NCBI GenBank assembly: GCA_049671305.1
Contig: JBATUR010000120.1
Location: 1-64,000 of the forward strand
Length of the DNA stretch: 64,000 nucleotides
Source: CADCTM01 sp049671305
Lineage (GTDB): Bacteria; Cyanobacteriota; Cyanobacteriia; Cyanobacteriales; Coleofasciculaceae
Direction of reading: 5' to 3'
Shown here: piece by piece, positions 27,238 through 35,462 of the stretch
Numbering within the stretch: the first letter of the stretch is position 1
Layout of the letters: each line of letters opens with the position of its first letter
The notes under the pieces: generated by a model
What the model saw: the letters and a program-made list of their open reading frames with translations, nothing else
Told to the model about the DNA's origin: nothing
Database searches by the model: none
Program-made: the position numbers and the translations under genes

Positions 27238-27546
27238 ATGCTACACCGCAAGATTTATCAACTATGTTGCGATGGTCGAGAGGTGTGTATTTTCTTGCGA
27301 GATCAACAGCGTTGGATTGAACGCGCTCGCATAGTTGATATAGAAGGAGATTTAGTTACAATCCGTTACGAGACTGATGAAGAAGAGGAGCTTAGTTCCT
27401 GGGAAGAAATGGTTCGCCTGGAAAGTATCGGCTCTGTCACTCAGAAGCTGGCTTGTGTACCCAGAGGACACGTGGAACCTTTAGTTTCTGACGACTGTCC
27501 AGAAGCAGAACAAATCCATCCACGTCAAGACACAACTCAAGATTAG
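27238..27546 (+). CDS. conserved cyanobacterial protein of unknown function
   Basis: The 102-residue acidic protein reads MLHRKIYQLCCDGREVCIFL, then RIVDIEGDLVTIRYETDEEE and SWEEMVRLESIGSVTQKLA. The short beta-strand pattern suggests an SH3/Tudor-like barrel of about 75 residues followed by a disordered tail. I associate it with a conserved cyanobacterial family (possibly DUF6679), which is not verified. AGGAG lies 14 bases upstream within the end of the preceding small gene. The partner converging on the 3' side is the metallo-hydrolase gene. No function is known to me. Confidence 0.8.
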   Translation: MLHRKIYQLCCDGREVCIFLRDQQRWIERARIVDIEGDLVTIRYETDEEEELSSWEEMVRLESIGSVTQKLACVPRGHVEPLVSDDCPEAEQIHPRQDTTQD

Positions 27547-27583
27547 CTTAATGGTCATTAGTCCTTTACTAATGATCAAGGTG

Positions 27584-29221
27584 TTAATTTTCCAGAGGGG
27601 GTTCTGTTGGTTCAAAGACTGGACAGTAACCCTCTGGTGTAACTTTAAAGCCATGTAAAGGAGAAGTTGGATTCCAGCAGCGTTGTCCGCGTTGGTGGCA
27701 ACAGTTGGCACAGCAGTCGATATTAGTAGGCATTTTGGCATGGCTGCCTGATGCTAATAGTTCTCGCTGTGACAAACCACGCAACACCAAATCTTCGCCC
27801 TGCCAGCGCGCTTCCACAAGACCGGTATCAGCAAAATTTTGCCAACGTGGATCAGCCGCGATCGCGTCTGGCAGTGTAATTGTGACAACAGTTCCCAGCT
27901 CAGTCAGTTCACCTTCATAATTCGTTTCCGTCGGTGCTGCCGGTTGCATAAACGTCTCACCAATTGGCAACTCAACAAACGTGCCAGCGGCGGGAGAATG
28001 CAGATGATAACGATTTTGCAACTCCTCCAAACCCGTAAGATCCGATAAATAAGTAGGGGAACCGTGGACAAAAACCACGTGCTGAGGACGTAGATTATGA
28101 ATTAACTGAGTTGTGCCCAAACAATCACCATGTTGAGCCAGTAGATAAGTTTCCACACCATTAGCGTGGGAATTATCATTTTTTAGGGGATATTTAAGGC
28201 GTTCCGGCTGTAAAACCACCTGAAGATTATATTTGGGATGCCAGTATTTACTCAAATCAGCCGTTTCATCACAGAGGACGATACAAGGCGTCTGACCGAG
28301 CGAACCTGCTGCGGCATCCCGCAACCGTCGCACGCGGGGACGGACGCGCTCATCCCAAAATAGCGGCTGATGACGGGCAAAATTTTGTACAGAGGTGGGA
28401 AAGTGTGGCAAAAGTTCCAAGTAAGCATCACAACCGGCGGCAACCGTATCATCAACCCAAATATCCAGGTTGCGTCCGGTGAAATGATGATGACTCCGCA
28501 ACAACATTAAGATTTCCTGCCCTAAACCTAGAGTTGGCACAGGTAAGAGGACAGAATAATGATTTGCGATCGCTTGATCGATCCTTTCCACCAACAAATT
28601 TTCCTGTTGTCGGCGGTGAGGATGTCGTGCTGTGCCATAACTGCCTTCTAAAATCACCACGTCAGGATGAGTACTACGCAGCGATTCGATCGACAAACCT
28701 TCAACTAAGCGAGAATTAGAAAGGAAAAAATCACCCGTATAAAGTAGGCGATAAGTGCGTCCCGGCGCGGTATAAGTTAGTAAAAACGCCGCCGCCCCTG
28801 GTAAGTGTCCAGCCGGAAACAACTCTGCTACCAAACCATCACGGAACTCAACAGGCGATCGCCAAGGCAGAGCATTACAAAATTTTGGCACATCCTGCGG
28901 CGACAATCCAGACCAGTTTAGCGGCAACAACTGAGTTGTCACCTCACTAGCATAGATTGGCAATTGCGGGAAAGCCTTATGGAGAGACAATAATCCTTGA
29001 GCGTGGTCACTGTGAGCGTGAGAACACAATACTAAATCAGCCGGTGGTTTAGCATCAGCAGTTAGGGCTTTAATATCTGTCAGTCCACAGTCAAGCAAGA
29101 TACGGTGGGGACCCATTTGCACCAGCAAACAGACGCCTTCCGCGCCATGACCAACACCATAAGGAAAACAGGCTAATCGATCATCTTCAGGATAAGTTGC
29201 CAATGGGCGTTGATTGCTCAT
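27584..29221 (-). CDS. MBL-fold metallo-hydrolase, beta-CASP/RNA-processing type
   Basis: This 545-residue protein has a metallo-beta-lactamase core with ILLDCGLTD, the zinc motif VLCSHAHSDHAQG (HxHxDH), YTGDFFLSNSRLVEG, and HVVFVHGSPTYLSDL near residue 400. The domain insertion after the core resembles beta-CASP nucleases such as CPSF73/RNase J relatives, which cut RNA or DNA. A C-terminal cysteine cluster (NIDCCANCCHQRGQRCW, then YCPVF) may bind an extra metal, which is less usual. The substrate is undetermined. No partner gene is evident. Confidence 0.83.
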   Translation of the reverse strand: MSNQRPLATYPEDDRLACFPYGVGHGAEGVCLLVQMGPHRILLDCGLTDIKALTADAKPPADLVLCSHAHSDHAQGLLSLHKAFPQLPIYASEVTTQLLPLNWSGLSPQDVPKFCNALPWRSPVEFRDGLVAELFPAGHLPGAAAFLLTYTAPGRTYRLLYTGDFFLSNSRLVEGLSIESLRSTHPDVVILEGSYGTARHPHRRQQENLLVERIDQAIANHYSVLLPVPTLGLGQEILMLLRSHHHFTGRNLDIWVDDTVAAGCDAYLELLPHFPTSVQNFARHQPLFWDERVRPRVRRLRDAAAGSLGQTPCIVLCDETADLSKYWHPKYNLQVVLQPERLKYPLKNDNSHANGVETYLLAQHGDCLGTTQLIHNLRPQHVVFVHGSPTYLSDLTGLEELQNRYHLHSPAAGTFVELPIGETFMQPAAPTETNYEGELTELGTVVTITLPDAIAADPRWQNFADTGLVEARWQGEDLVLRGLSQRELLASGSHAKMPTNIDCCANCCHQRGQRCWNPTSPLHGFKVTPEGYCPVFEPTEPPLEN

Positions 29222-29338
29222 GAACGGTCAAAAATGGGTCAGCAACAATTGCCTCTAGCTTCAAATTTAGCGAGTAACGGTCATACAACAACAGAATACC
29301 CAAAGCTAGAGGCTGATGGCTGAACTAAATAAGCGACT

Positions 29339-29461
29339 TTAGTGGGCAGAACCGTTACCGTGATAATTATCAGAATTGTAAAATCCGTTCTTGGTACCAA
29401 AAACCAAAGCTAAAACGGTAAAAATAACTGTTAGTCCGACTAAAACCAGTTTGACATCCAT
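29339..29461 (-). CDS. 40-residue single-pass membrane protein
   Basis: Minus-strand ATG 29461 opens a 40-residue frame, MDVKLVLVGLTVIFTVLALV, then FGTKNGFYNSDNYHGNGSAH, ending at TAA 29339. A single hydrophobic helix (about 4-21) precedes a polar tail. AGGAGGAGATT lies 7-9 bases upstream, one of the strongest ribosome-binding sites in the window. Size and shape resemble small thylakoid subunits of photosystems, NDH-1 or cytochrome b6f, but I do not recognise it as a named one. It diverges from the DNA glycosylase gene. Confidence 0.8.
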   Translation of the reverse strand: MDVKLVLVGLTVIFTVLALVFGTKNGFYNSDNYHGNGSAH

Positions 29462-29519
29462 TTGTTTAATCTCCTCCTAATCTAAATAACCTCAAAGAGG
29501 AATTTAGTTGTATTTGATC

Positions 29520-30113
29520 ATGAATTTTGATACTGCTCAAATTGTAAAACCGAACTGGCTTTCCCGTCCATCTACCGAGGTGTCGCCGGACTTGGTAGGT
29601 TGTGTATTAGTACGTCAGTTCAATGATGGTAGCCTGATTAGGGGCATGATTGTGGAAACTGAAGCTTATGGACCCGGAGATCCTGCTTGTCATGCTTACC
29701 GCCGTCGCACGCCGCGCAATGAGGCGATGTTTGGTTTGTCCGGTCATACTTATGTTTACATGATTTATGGTATCTACCACTGCTTGAATATTGTTACAGA
29801 CCAGGATCAGGTTGCTAGTGCGGTTTTGATTCGGGCTTTGCAGTTAGAATTTGTACCAAGTTGGGTTAGTCCGCCAAAACCAGCTAAAGCGGTTCGCATT
29901 GCCGCAGGTCCTGGTAAACTTTGTCAGGTCTTGCAAATTGATCGTAGTTTGAATGGACAAGTTTTAGCGCCAGGACAACCTTTATGGTTAGAACATCGTC
30001 CCTTGGATTTTGTACCTGATTTAGTACAAACTACCAGAATAGGCTTGACAAAAGGTGCGGACTTACCGTTGCGTTGGTATTTAAATAATTGTCCGGCAGT
30101 TTCTAAACTTTAG
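29520..30113 (+). CDS. DNA-3-methyladenine glycosylase (AAG/MPG family)
   Basis: This base-excision repair enzyme removes alkylated purines. The protein of about 197 residues has the family core: DLVGCVLVRQF, IRGMIVETEAYGPGDPACHAY with the catalytic Glu, TPRNEAMFGLSGHTYVYMIYGIY, and VRIAAGPGKLCQVLQID. ATG 29520 was chosen as the conservative start. However, AGAGGA at 29496-29501 is spaced better for TTG 29508, which would add MYLI, so the true start may be TTG. It is a monocistronic housekeeping gene. Confidence 0.93.
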   Translation: MNFDTAQIVKPNWLSRPSTEVSPDLVGCVLVRQFNDGSLIRGMIVETEAYGPGDPACHAYRRRTPRNEAMFGLSGHTYVYMIYGIYHCLNIVTDQDQVASAVLIRALQLEFVPSWVSPPKPAKAVRIAAGPGKLCQVLQIDRSLNGQVLAPGQPLWLEHRPLDFVPDLVQTTRIGLTKGADLPLRWYLNNCPAVSKL

Positions 30114-30268
30114 GTGCAAGAAATTGGGGTTAGTTCCAGCAATCAGTAGTATTTTAAATATTAGATCATCTGTTGCAACTGCTAACTGTAACTTCTGGCT
30201 AATTTTTAATTATCGCTGATGTAATTAGGTTAGTCATAGTCATTAAATCCAGGTTGCATTTTTGAATT

Positions 30269-30847
30269 CTAACGAGAAATTTTAGCACCTTGGTTGGTAA
30301 ACCTGACATCTTTGATGTTTAACTTATGATTGGTTTTCAGGGTTTTTTGTATACTGCCAAACAAGGCTAACTGTTCACAACTAGATAGTGAGGTAAACTG
30401 GCGTTTGGATTTGGGAGGTAGACGTAAATCAACTGTAGCAATTCGTGTTTTAGAATTAATATTAACTCGATATCCAGCTAAATTAAAGTCAGCGGAATCG
30501 GTTTGCTTAAGAATTTCTTGCACAGCACTATCTACAGGATTATCTGAAGCTACGGTTATTTTTTTTTCTACTAAACCCTGACATTGGATATCAACTTGAT
30601 AAAGGTTAATTGCAGTTGTTTTAGGTGTTTGATTTGTGGCTTTTAAAGGTTGGCTAGAAGCAGGTATTTTCTGTATCGCTTTTGTCGGTGTCGAGTCAAG
30701 AGGAGTCGTAAAAGAAGCATCGGCTACTTCTGACGTAGGTATGTTATTAGTTTTAGGGTTGGCAAGACTTGAAGCACAACTGCTAAGACTAAGAGAAAGT
30801 ATTCCAGTAAAAAAGATAGTGGCATAATTTTTGATGTTATTGATCAT
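30269..30847 (-). CDS. lipoprotein with GerMN-like domain
   Basis: The 192-residue precursor begins MINNIKNYATIFFTG with a lipobox LSLSSC (Cys about residue 24), so it is a lipid-anchored envelope protein. A Thr/Pro/Ser-rich linker is followed by a domain from about 85 that resembles GerMN (INLYQVDIQCQGLV, NPVDSAVQEILKQTD, RIATVDLRLPP, INIK-type end). GerMN domains occur in spore-germination and envelope lipoproteins of unknown function. ATG 30847 is chosen because AAGGG sits 8 bases upstream. A longer frame to 30910 lacks such a site and would bury the signal peptide. Confidence 0.7.
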   Translation of the reverse strand: MINNIKNYATIFFTGILSLSLSSCASSLANPKTNNIPTSEVADASFTTPLDSTPTKAIQKIPASSQPLKATNQTPKTTAINLYQVDIQCQGLVEKKITVASDNPVDSAVQEILKQTDSADFNLAGYRVNINSKTRIATVDLRLPPKSKRQFTSLSSCEQLALFGSIQKTLKTNHKLNIKDVRFTNQGAKISR

Positions 30848-31291
30848 GTTCAAACCCTTGATGACGGTAGAGATAAACTGAAGATTTCCCGTGATTGAGT
30901 ATTGGCTCATTTGAGCGCTACTATTGATTTACTGAACCCTCGAATAGAGATCAGTGACAATTAGCAATAAGTTTTAGAAAATTACAGTGCCTTGATGAAG
31001 TGGGGCGTCCATAGCGCTGCCACAAGCAGACAGCACAAACCTGTGTTAAGGTCTAGAGTAAGCGCACCAACTTCGGCGCAATATATCAAAAGCTAGCCTA
31101 CACAAAGTCTTTCCACCCTACTTGATTTTTGTGTGTTGCTAAATTTAGAATGTATTGAGTGTCGGAGCGAGTAGCCTTTTATTATTTAAAGGTGTGTAAG
31201 TTTTAAGAAGACTGATGCTGAAATCTTTAAATATTTAATGCCAGATGTGATCTAAAAAACATCTAGTTATTTTAACTTGAAACTTTAGACG
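30848..31291. other. intergenic stretch before the ABC-transporter relic
   Basis: No gene is supported. The sequence has many stops in all frames and leads into the recognisable ATPase fragment at 31292. Confidence 0.4.
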
Positions 31292-31845
31292 GATGAACCA
31301 TTTTCAGCTTTAGATATACTAACAGCAGATAATTTAAGGTTTGAGCTTTTAGATTTGTGGTTACGTCGTCTTCTTACCGAATCTACTTTAATTGTAACCC
31401 ACTGTGTTGTTAATGCTAGTGGCTTTACCAGTTCTGATTGCTGGTATTGACGACAATGCTGCTTCTAAATTTGCAGAAATTATGATGATAAACTGGAAAT
31501 TAAAACCAACCTTAATATTTTCCCAGCTTAGACAACTAAAACCCGGCTCGGAGCGTTGGAAAACTGTGATTTTACTGAGAGTTTTTCCTTACAATCACTG
31601 GCATTATTACAGATATTCGTGATGATTGGAACGCTAGTATTATCGGCAATATATCAATTTTAAAGGGCGTACTATCTCAACTTAGAGCTTGGGTTCAACG
31701 ATTTCTCAGGCAACAGCATCAGGAAATTTCCTGTTACTATTGGCAGCGACTGCTGTAATGTCTTTAATAGTAGTACAAACTCAATCGCTTAGTATGGCGT
31801 CCCCTTGAGCGATTGGCTCAAGAAAAATATCAATTCTTTGGCTAA
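31292..31845 (+). pseudogene. relic of a nitrate/sulfonate-type ABC transporter (ATPase and permease pieces)
   Basis: Two decayed pieces are readable. At 31292-31402 one frame gives DEPFSALDILTADNLRFELL and ends LIVTH, the Walker B to H-loop part of an ABC ATPase. From about 31548, GSERWKTVIL runs into a permease tail recovered only by changing frame: ITGIITDIRDDWNASIIG, then STISQATASGNFLLLLAATA, then RLVWRPLERLAQEKYQFFG with stop at 31843-31845. These match the permease of NrtB/SsuC-like systems. At least three frameshifts and in-frame stops make it non-functional. The spacing implies large deletions. Confidence 0.82.
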
Positions 31846-31948
31846 AGTTATGATAAGGATGCATTGACTTTACTGGAAATCCTAGGGTTTGCCAGTGTTG
31901 AATTCTATGGAGTCTATGGACCAAAGTCCATTACCTGAATGTATTAAT

Positions 31949-32006
31949 CTTCCCGGCGCTAGATGAAGCCTATTTAAGTCACCTAGCGCGAGGAAGACTT
32001 AGGAGG
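31949..32006 (+). promoter_or_regulatory. stem-loop abutting the mgtE ribosome-binding site
   Basis: CTTCC (31949-31953) pairs with GGAAG (31992-31996), and GCGCTAG (31956-31962) pairs with CTAGCGC (31983-31989), with a 2x2 internal loop and a 20-nt apical loop. AGGAGG at 32001-32006 begins four bases after the stem. It could control access to the mgtE ribosome-binding site or simply be the old terminator of the relic operon. It does not look like a full M-box. Confidence 0.6.
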
Positions 32007-32010
32007 TTTT

Positions 32011-33366
32011 ATGCTTACTCAAGATGTTCGTAACTCAGTGTCTGATCTGGGAGATTTAAATAATCTAAAATCAGAACTCAATCGCTTACCTGCTGTCGAT
32101 GTGGGAGAATATATTAGCGAACTTCCCCCTGAACGACGTGCGATCGCTTTTCGTGTCCTCAACAAAGCCAACGCAACTGATGTCTTTGAATACCTACCAC
32201 AAGAAATACAAGAAGAATTAATTGGTGCAATGCAAGATGCACAAGTCTCTCAAATTATCGAAGAAATGAGCCCTGATGACCGTGCCGAATTATTTGATGA
32301 ATTGCCAGCCGGCGTTGTCAAGCGGTTGTTACAACAATTAAGTACCGAAGAACGACAAGCGACTGCTACCATTCTCGGCTATCCAGAAGGCACAACAGGG
32401 CGCGTTATGACGACAGAATACGTGCGACTGCGGCAAGGCTTAACTGTTGGGCAGGCTTTAAGTAAAATCCGTCTTCAGGACGAAGATAAAGAAACTATCT
32501 ACTATGCTTATGTTACCGACGACAACCGCAAACTAGTACAAGTCATTTCCTTGCGGCAACTCTTATTTTCAATTCCCGATGTTTTAGTGCGCGATGTCTC
32601 CAGCAACCGTGTCATTAAAGCGCGCACCGAAATGCCCCAAGAAGAAGTTGCCCAACTGATGAAGCGCTATGACTTAATTGCCCTACCTGTGGTTGATCGA
32701 GAGGATCGATTAGTTGGTATTGTCACCATTGATGACGTGGTGGATATTTTGGAGGAAGAAGCCACCGAAGACATCCAAAGGCTAGCCGGCGTCAGTGGTG
32801 GGGATGAAGCCGCCTTGTCGCCGCCCCTAGTGACCATTCGTAAGCGTTTACCGTGGCTGGTGGGAGTAATGGGATTATATATTGGTGCGGCAAGTGCGAT
32901 CGCTCCTTTTCAACCTGTAATTGCGATGGTACCCGTCCTCGCCGTAATTATGCCAATTTTTTCCAACACAGGTGGTACTGTGGGCATTCAAGCCTTAACT
33001 GTAACCATTCGCAGCCTTGGCGTTGGAGAAGTCACTCCCTTGGATACCATGAAAATTCTTCGTAAAGAAATTCTGGCAGGATTGGGCACAGCATTAGTCT
33101 TAGGCTTCACGATGATTATGCTTTCCTTAATTTGGGCGCAACCTCAAGAACGTTGGGTAGCATTAGTAGCAGGCAGCGTCATGGCAATGAATGTCTTCGT
33201 TGCTGTCACACTAGGAACCTTACTACCAATGGGTTTAAAGCGTCTCAAGCTTGATCCGGCACTGGTTAGCGGACCATTGCTAACCACCTTATTAGATGCG
33301 ATCGGCTTTATGATCTTCCTGTCCCTGATTTCTGTATGCTTAAATATATTCCATCTCCAAGCTTGA
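32011..33366 (+). CDS. mgtE: magnesium transporter MgtE
   Basis: MgtE is a gated Mg2+ channel of the cytoplasmic membrane. The 451-residue protein has an N-terminal superhelical domain (about 30-130, ELPPERRAIAFRVL, SPDDRAELFDELP). Two CBS domains follow (about 135-260, GRVMTTEYVRL, VVDREDRLVGIVTIDDVVDI). Five membrane helices from about 285 carry the conserved PIFSNTGGTVGIQALTV with the pore. Acidic residues at the CBS/plug interface are the expected Mg2+ sensors. AGGAGG is placed 4 bases before the ATG. The leader hairpin suggests possible post-transcriptional control. Confidence 0.96.
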   Translation: MLTQDVRNSVSDLGDLNNLKSELNRLPAVDVGEYISELPPERRAIAFRVLNKANATDVFEYLPQEIQEELIGAMQDAQVSQIIEEMSPDDRAELFDELPAGVVKRLLQQLSTEERQATATILGYPEGTTGRVMTTEYVRLRQGLTVGQALSKIRLQDEDKETIYYAYVTDDNRKLVQVISLRQLLFSIPDVLVRDVSSNRVIKARTEMPQEEVAQLMKRYDLIALPVVDREDRLVGIVTIDDVVDILEEEATEDIQRLAGVSGGDEAALSPPLVTIRKRLPWLVGVMGLYIGAASAIAPFQPVIAMVPVLAVIMPIFSNTGGTVGIQALTVTIRSLGVGEVTPLDTMKILRKEILAGLGTALVLGFTMIMLSLIWAQPQERWVALVAGSVMAMNVFVAVTLGTLLPMGLKRLKLDPALVSGPLLTTLLDAIGFMIFLSLISVCLNIFHLQA

Positions 33367-33540
33367 TCAATTCTTAGCTCACTCAAACTATTGACAAAAA
33401 TCGCTCAATCATCTGTGTGCATCTGCGGTTAAAAACTCTCAATATCGTTTTGACTAACCACCCAGAAATGACCAACAAATTAGTTGAAAGGTGATTGATC
33501 GCGGTATTTTTGCCAATAGCTTAGTTCCAAATCTATCTAT

Positions 33541-34560
33541 ATGGCCACTACTGTCTGGACACGCCGCCACATTCTCGATTTAGCTGATTTTACCCCCGCT
33601 GAATACGACACAATCTTACAAACTGCTGCTAGCTTTCGGGAGGTACTATCGCGGCGCACGAAAAAAGTACCTGCTTTGCAAGGGCAAGTTGTGGCAAATT
33701 TGTTTTTTGAATCTTCTACTCGTACTCGCAGTAGTTTTGAATTGGCGGCAAAGCGTCTCAGTGCTGATACGTTAAATTTTGCAGCGGCAACTTCTTCTCT
33801 TAGCAAGGGAGAAACTATTCTTGATACTGCTAAGACTTATTTGGCTATGGGTGCCGACTTGATGGTAATTCGTCATCGAGAGGCTGGAGTACCTCATGCG
33901 ATCGCTGCTGAAATGGAGCGCTTGGGTGTTAAAGTGGGTGTGCTCAATGCTGGTGATGGTTGGCACGAACACCCTTCCCAAGCGCTGCTAGATTTGTTTA
34001 CAATTACCTCTTTAATTGATTTTGAATATCCCCGTATTGGACTTTTGGCAGGCAAAAAAATTGCCATTGTCGGTGATATTTTACATTCACGGGTGGCACG
34101 TTCTAATATTTGGAGTCTGACGGCAACTAAGGCTGAGGTACATCTAGCTGGACCCCCAACGTTATTGCCACAGTTATTTGCCGAATGGGGTGAGTCAGGG
34201 AAAATTAAACAGGCAAATGCCAAACTTCCTAAGCGTAATTTATTTATTCATTGGGATATTGAACCTGCAATTAAAGATGCTGATTTTGTAATGACTTTGC
34301 GCTTGCAAAAAGAACGGATGACGGCTCATTTGTTGCCGAGTTTGCGCGAATATCATCAGCGTTATGGTATTACACGCGATCGCTTAAAACTTGCCGCACC
34401 TGATGTAAAAATCTTACACCCTGGTCCTGTTAATCGTGGTGTCGAAATTAGTTCTGATTTAATGGATGATCCAGAATTTAGTCTGATTTCTCAACAAGTT
34501 ACTAGTGGTGTTGCGGTGCGGATGGCGCTGCTGTATCTCATGGGTAGCGGCAAGACTTGA
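33541..34560 (+). CDS. pyrB: aspartate carbamoyltransferase catalytic subunit
   Basis: PyrB joins carbamoyl phosphate and aspartate in pyrimidine synthesis. The 339-residue protein has the carbamoyl-phosphate site [48 protein letters not shown] and the aspartate-loop region with [14 protein letters not shown]. Cyanobacterial chains are longer than the E. coli subunit, as here. No pyrI-like subunit is adjacent. Its last 20 bases are duplicated just downstream (34573-34592) and there supply the promoter of the next gene. Confidence 0.96.
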   Translation: MATTVWTRRHILDLADFTPAEYDTILQTAASFREVLSRRTKKVPALQGQVVANLFFESSTRTRSSFELAAKRLSADTLNFAAATSSLSKGETILDTAKTYLAMGADLMVIRHREAGVPHAIAAEMERLGVKVGVLNAGDGWHEHPSQALLDLFTITSLIDFEYPRIGLLAGKKIAIVGDILHSRVARSNIWSLTATKAEVHLAGPPTLLPQLFAEWGESGKIKQANAKLPKRNLFIHWDIEPAIKDADFVMTLRLQKERMTAHLLPSLREYHQRYGITRDRLKLAAPDVKILHPGPVNRGVEISSDLMDDPEFSLISQQVTSGVAVRMALLYLMGSGKT

Positions 34561-34588
34561 GCAACTAGTTATTGGGTAGCGGCGAAAC

Positions 34589-34616
34589 TTGACAAAATAA
34601 TTATTTCGATTATTCT
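34589..34616 (+). promoter_or_regulatory. promoter with internal inverted repeat before the ArsR-Clp fusion gene
   Basis: TTGACA (34589-34594) and TATTCT (34611-34616) are 16 bases apart. Between and across them lies AATAAT-N7-ATTATT (34596-34614), a plausible operator for an ArsR-type repressor. Transcription would begin near 34622-34624, at the ATG itself, implying a leaderless mRNA. The -35 comes from a copy of the pyrB 3' end. Confidence 0.55.
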
Positions 34617-34622
34617 AGAAAT

Positions 34623-35453
34623 ATGGTTGACACAGAAACAGCACGTTATGCAGATATCTTTGCCGCATTAGGTTCTGAGCCACGGCTTGAGATTATGCGG
34701 TTATTGTTTGCAGCCTACCCAGAGGGGTTAACAGTAGGTGAGATTCAAGGGCAAATTAAGATACCAAATTCCACACTTTCCCACCATTTGGAAAAGCTGA
34801 GGGTGGAAGGATTGGTAAATTCCCAGCGCGATAAACAATACCTTTGGTACTCAGCTAATGCCGGAACAATCGAATATTTGTTGTCATTTTTATTAAGCAA
34901 CAAGCAAACAAAGGAACCCGTTAACAACATAACTACGCAGGAAAAACCGATGTTTGAAAGATTTTTTGCCTCAATCTATGAACAGTTGACAAAGCTAGTC
35001 TCCAATGGTGCTTCTCTACCCAGCTTCCTGACAAGATTCACCCAAAAAGCGATTATCTCAATGCGAATTGCTCAAAATGAATCGCGCCGTTTAGGACATA
35101 AATATGTGGGTACAGAACAGATTTTGTTGGGACTAGTTGGAGAAGGGAGTGGCATTGCCTCCCAGTTTCTGACTGCCACAGGAGTGAACTTTGAAAGCAC
35201 CCAAATCGAAGTAGAAAAAATTATTGGTCGCGGCACTGGCACACCTACAGAAATTCCATTAACACCACGGGCAAAACAAGTTCTGGAATACTCTTTAGAA
35301 GAATCTCAACAGTTTGGTCATGACTATATTGGCACAGAGCATCTGCTTTTGGGTATCATCCGCGAACCGGAGGGACTAGGAGCAAAAGTTTTGCAAAATC
35401 TAGGAGTTGATTTAGCAAGTTTAGAGCAAAGATTAAGAAGAGCCTTAACTTAA
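34623..35453 (+). CDS. ArsR-type HTH regulator fused to a ClpC-type N-terminal domain
   Basis: The 276-residue protein joins two unrelated modules. Residues about 5-88 are an ArsR winged helix ([20 protein letters not shown], recognition helix [18 protein letters not shown]). Residues about 137-276 are two Clp repeat motifs with strong ClpC likeness ([60 protein letters not shown]). A linker with MFERFF at 110-115 echoes the ClpC start. There is no AAA+ module and no cysteine, so metal sensing is unlikely. In ClpC the N-domain binds adaptors or phosphoarginine substrates; here it may sense protein damage or bind Clp adaptors to control DNA binding. The function is inferred only. Confidence 0.88.
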   Translation: MVDTETARYADIFAALGSEPRLEIMRLLFAAYPEGLTVGEIQGQIKIPNSTLSHHLEKLRVEGLVNSQRDKQYLWYSANAGTIEYLLSFLLSNKQTKEPVNNITTQEKPMFERFFASIYEQLTKLVSNGASLPSFLTRFTQKAIISMRIAQNESRRLGHKYVGTEQILLGLVGEGSGIASQFLTATGVNFESTQIEVEKIIGRGTGTPTEIPLTPRAKQVLEYSLEESQQFGHDYIGTEHLLLGIIREPEGLGAKVLQNLGVDLASLEQRLRRALT

Positions 35454-35462
35454 AAATCAAAC

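Noticed and set aside
31404..31622. 72-codon frame as a small gene
   Set aside because: It is a frame through the decayed ABC transporter relic; true homology is spread over several frames.
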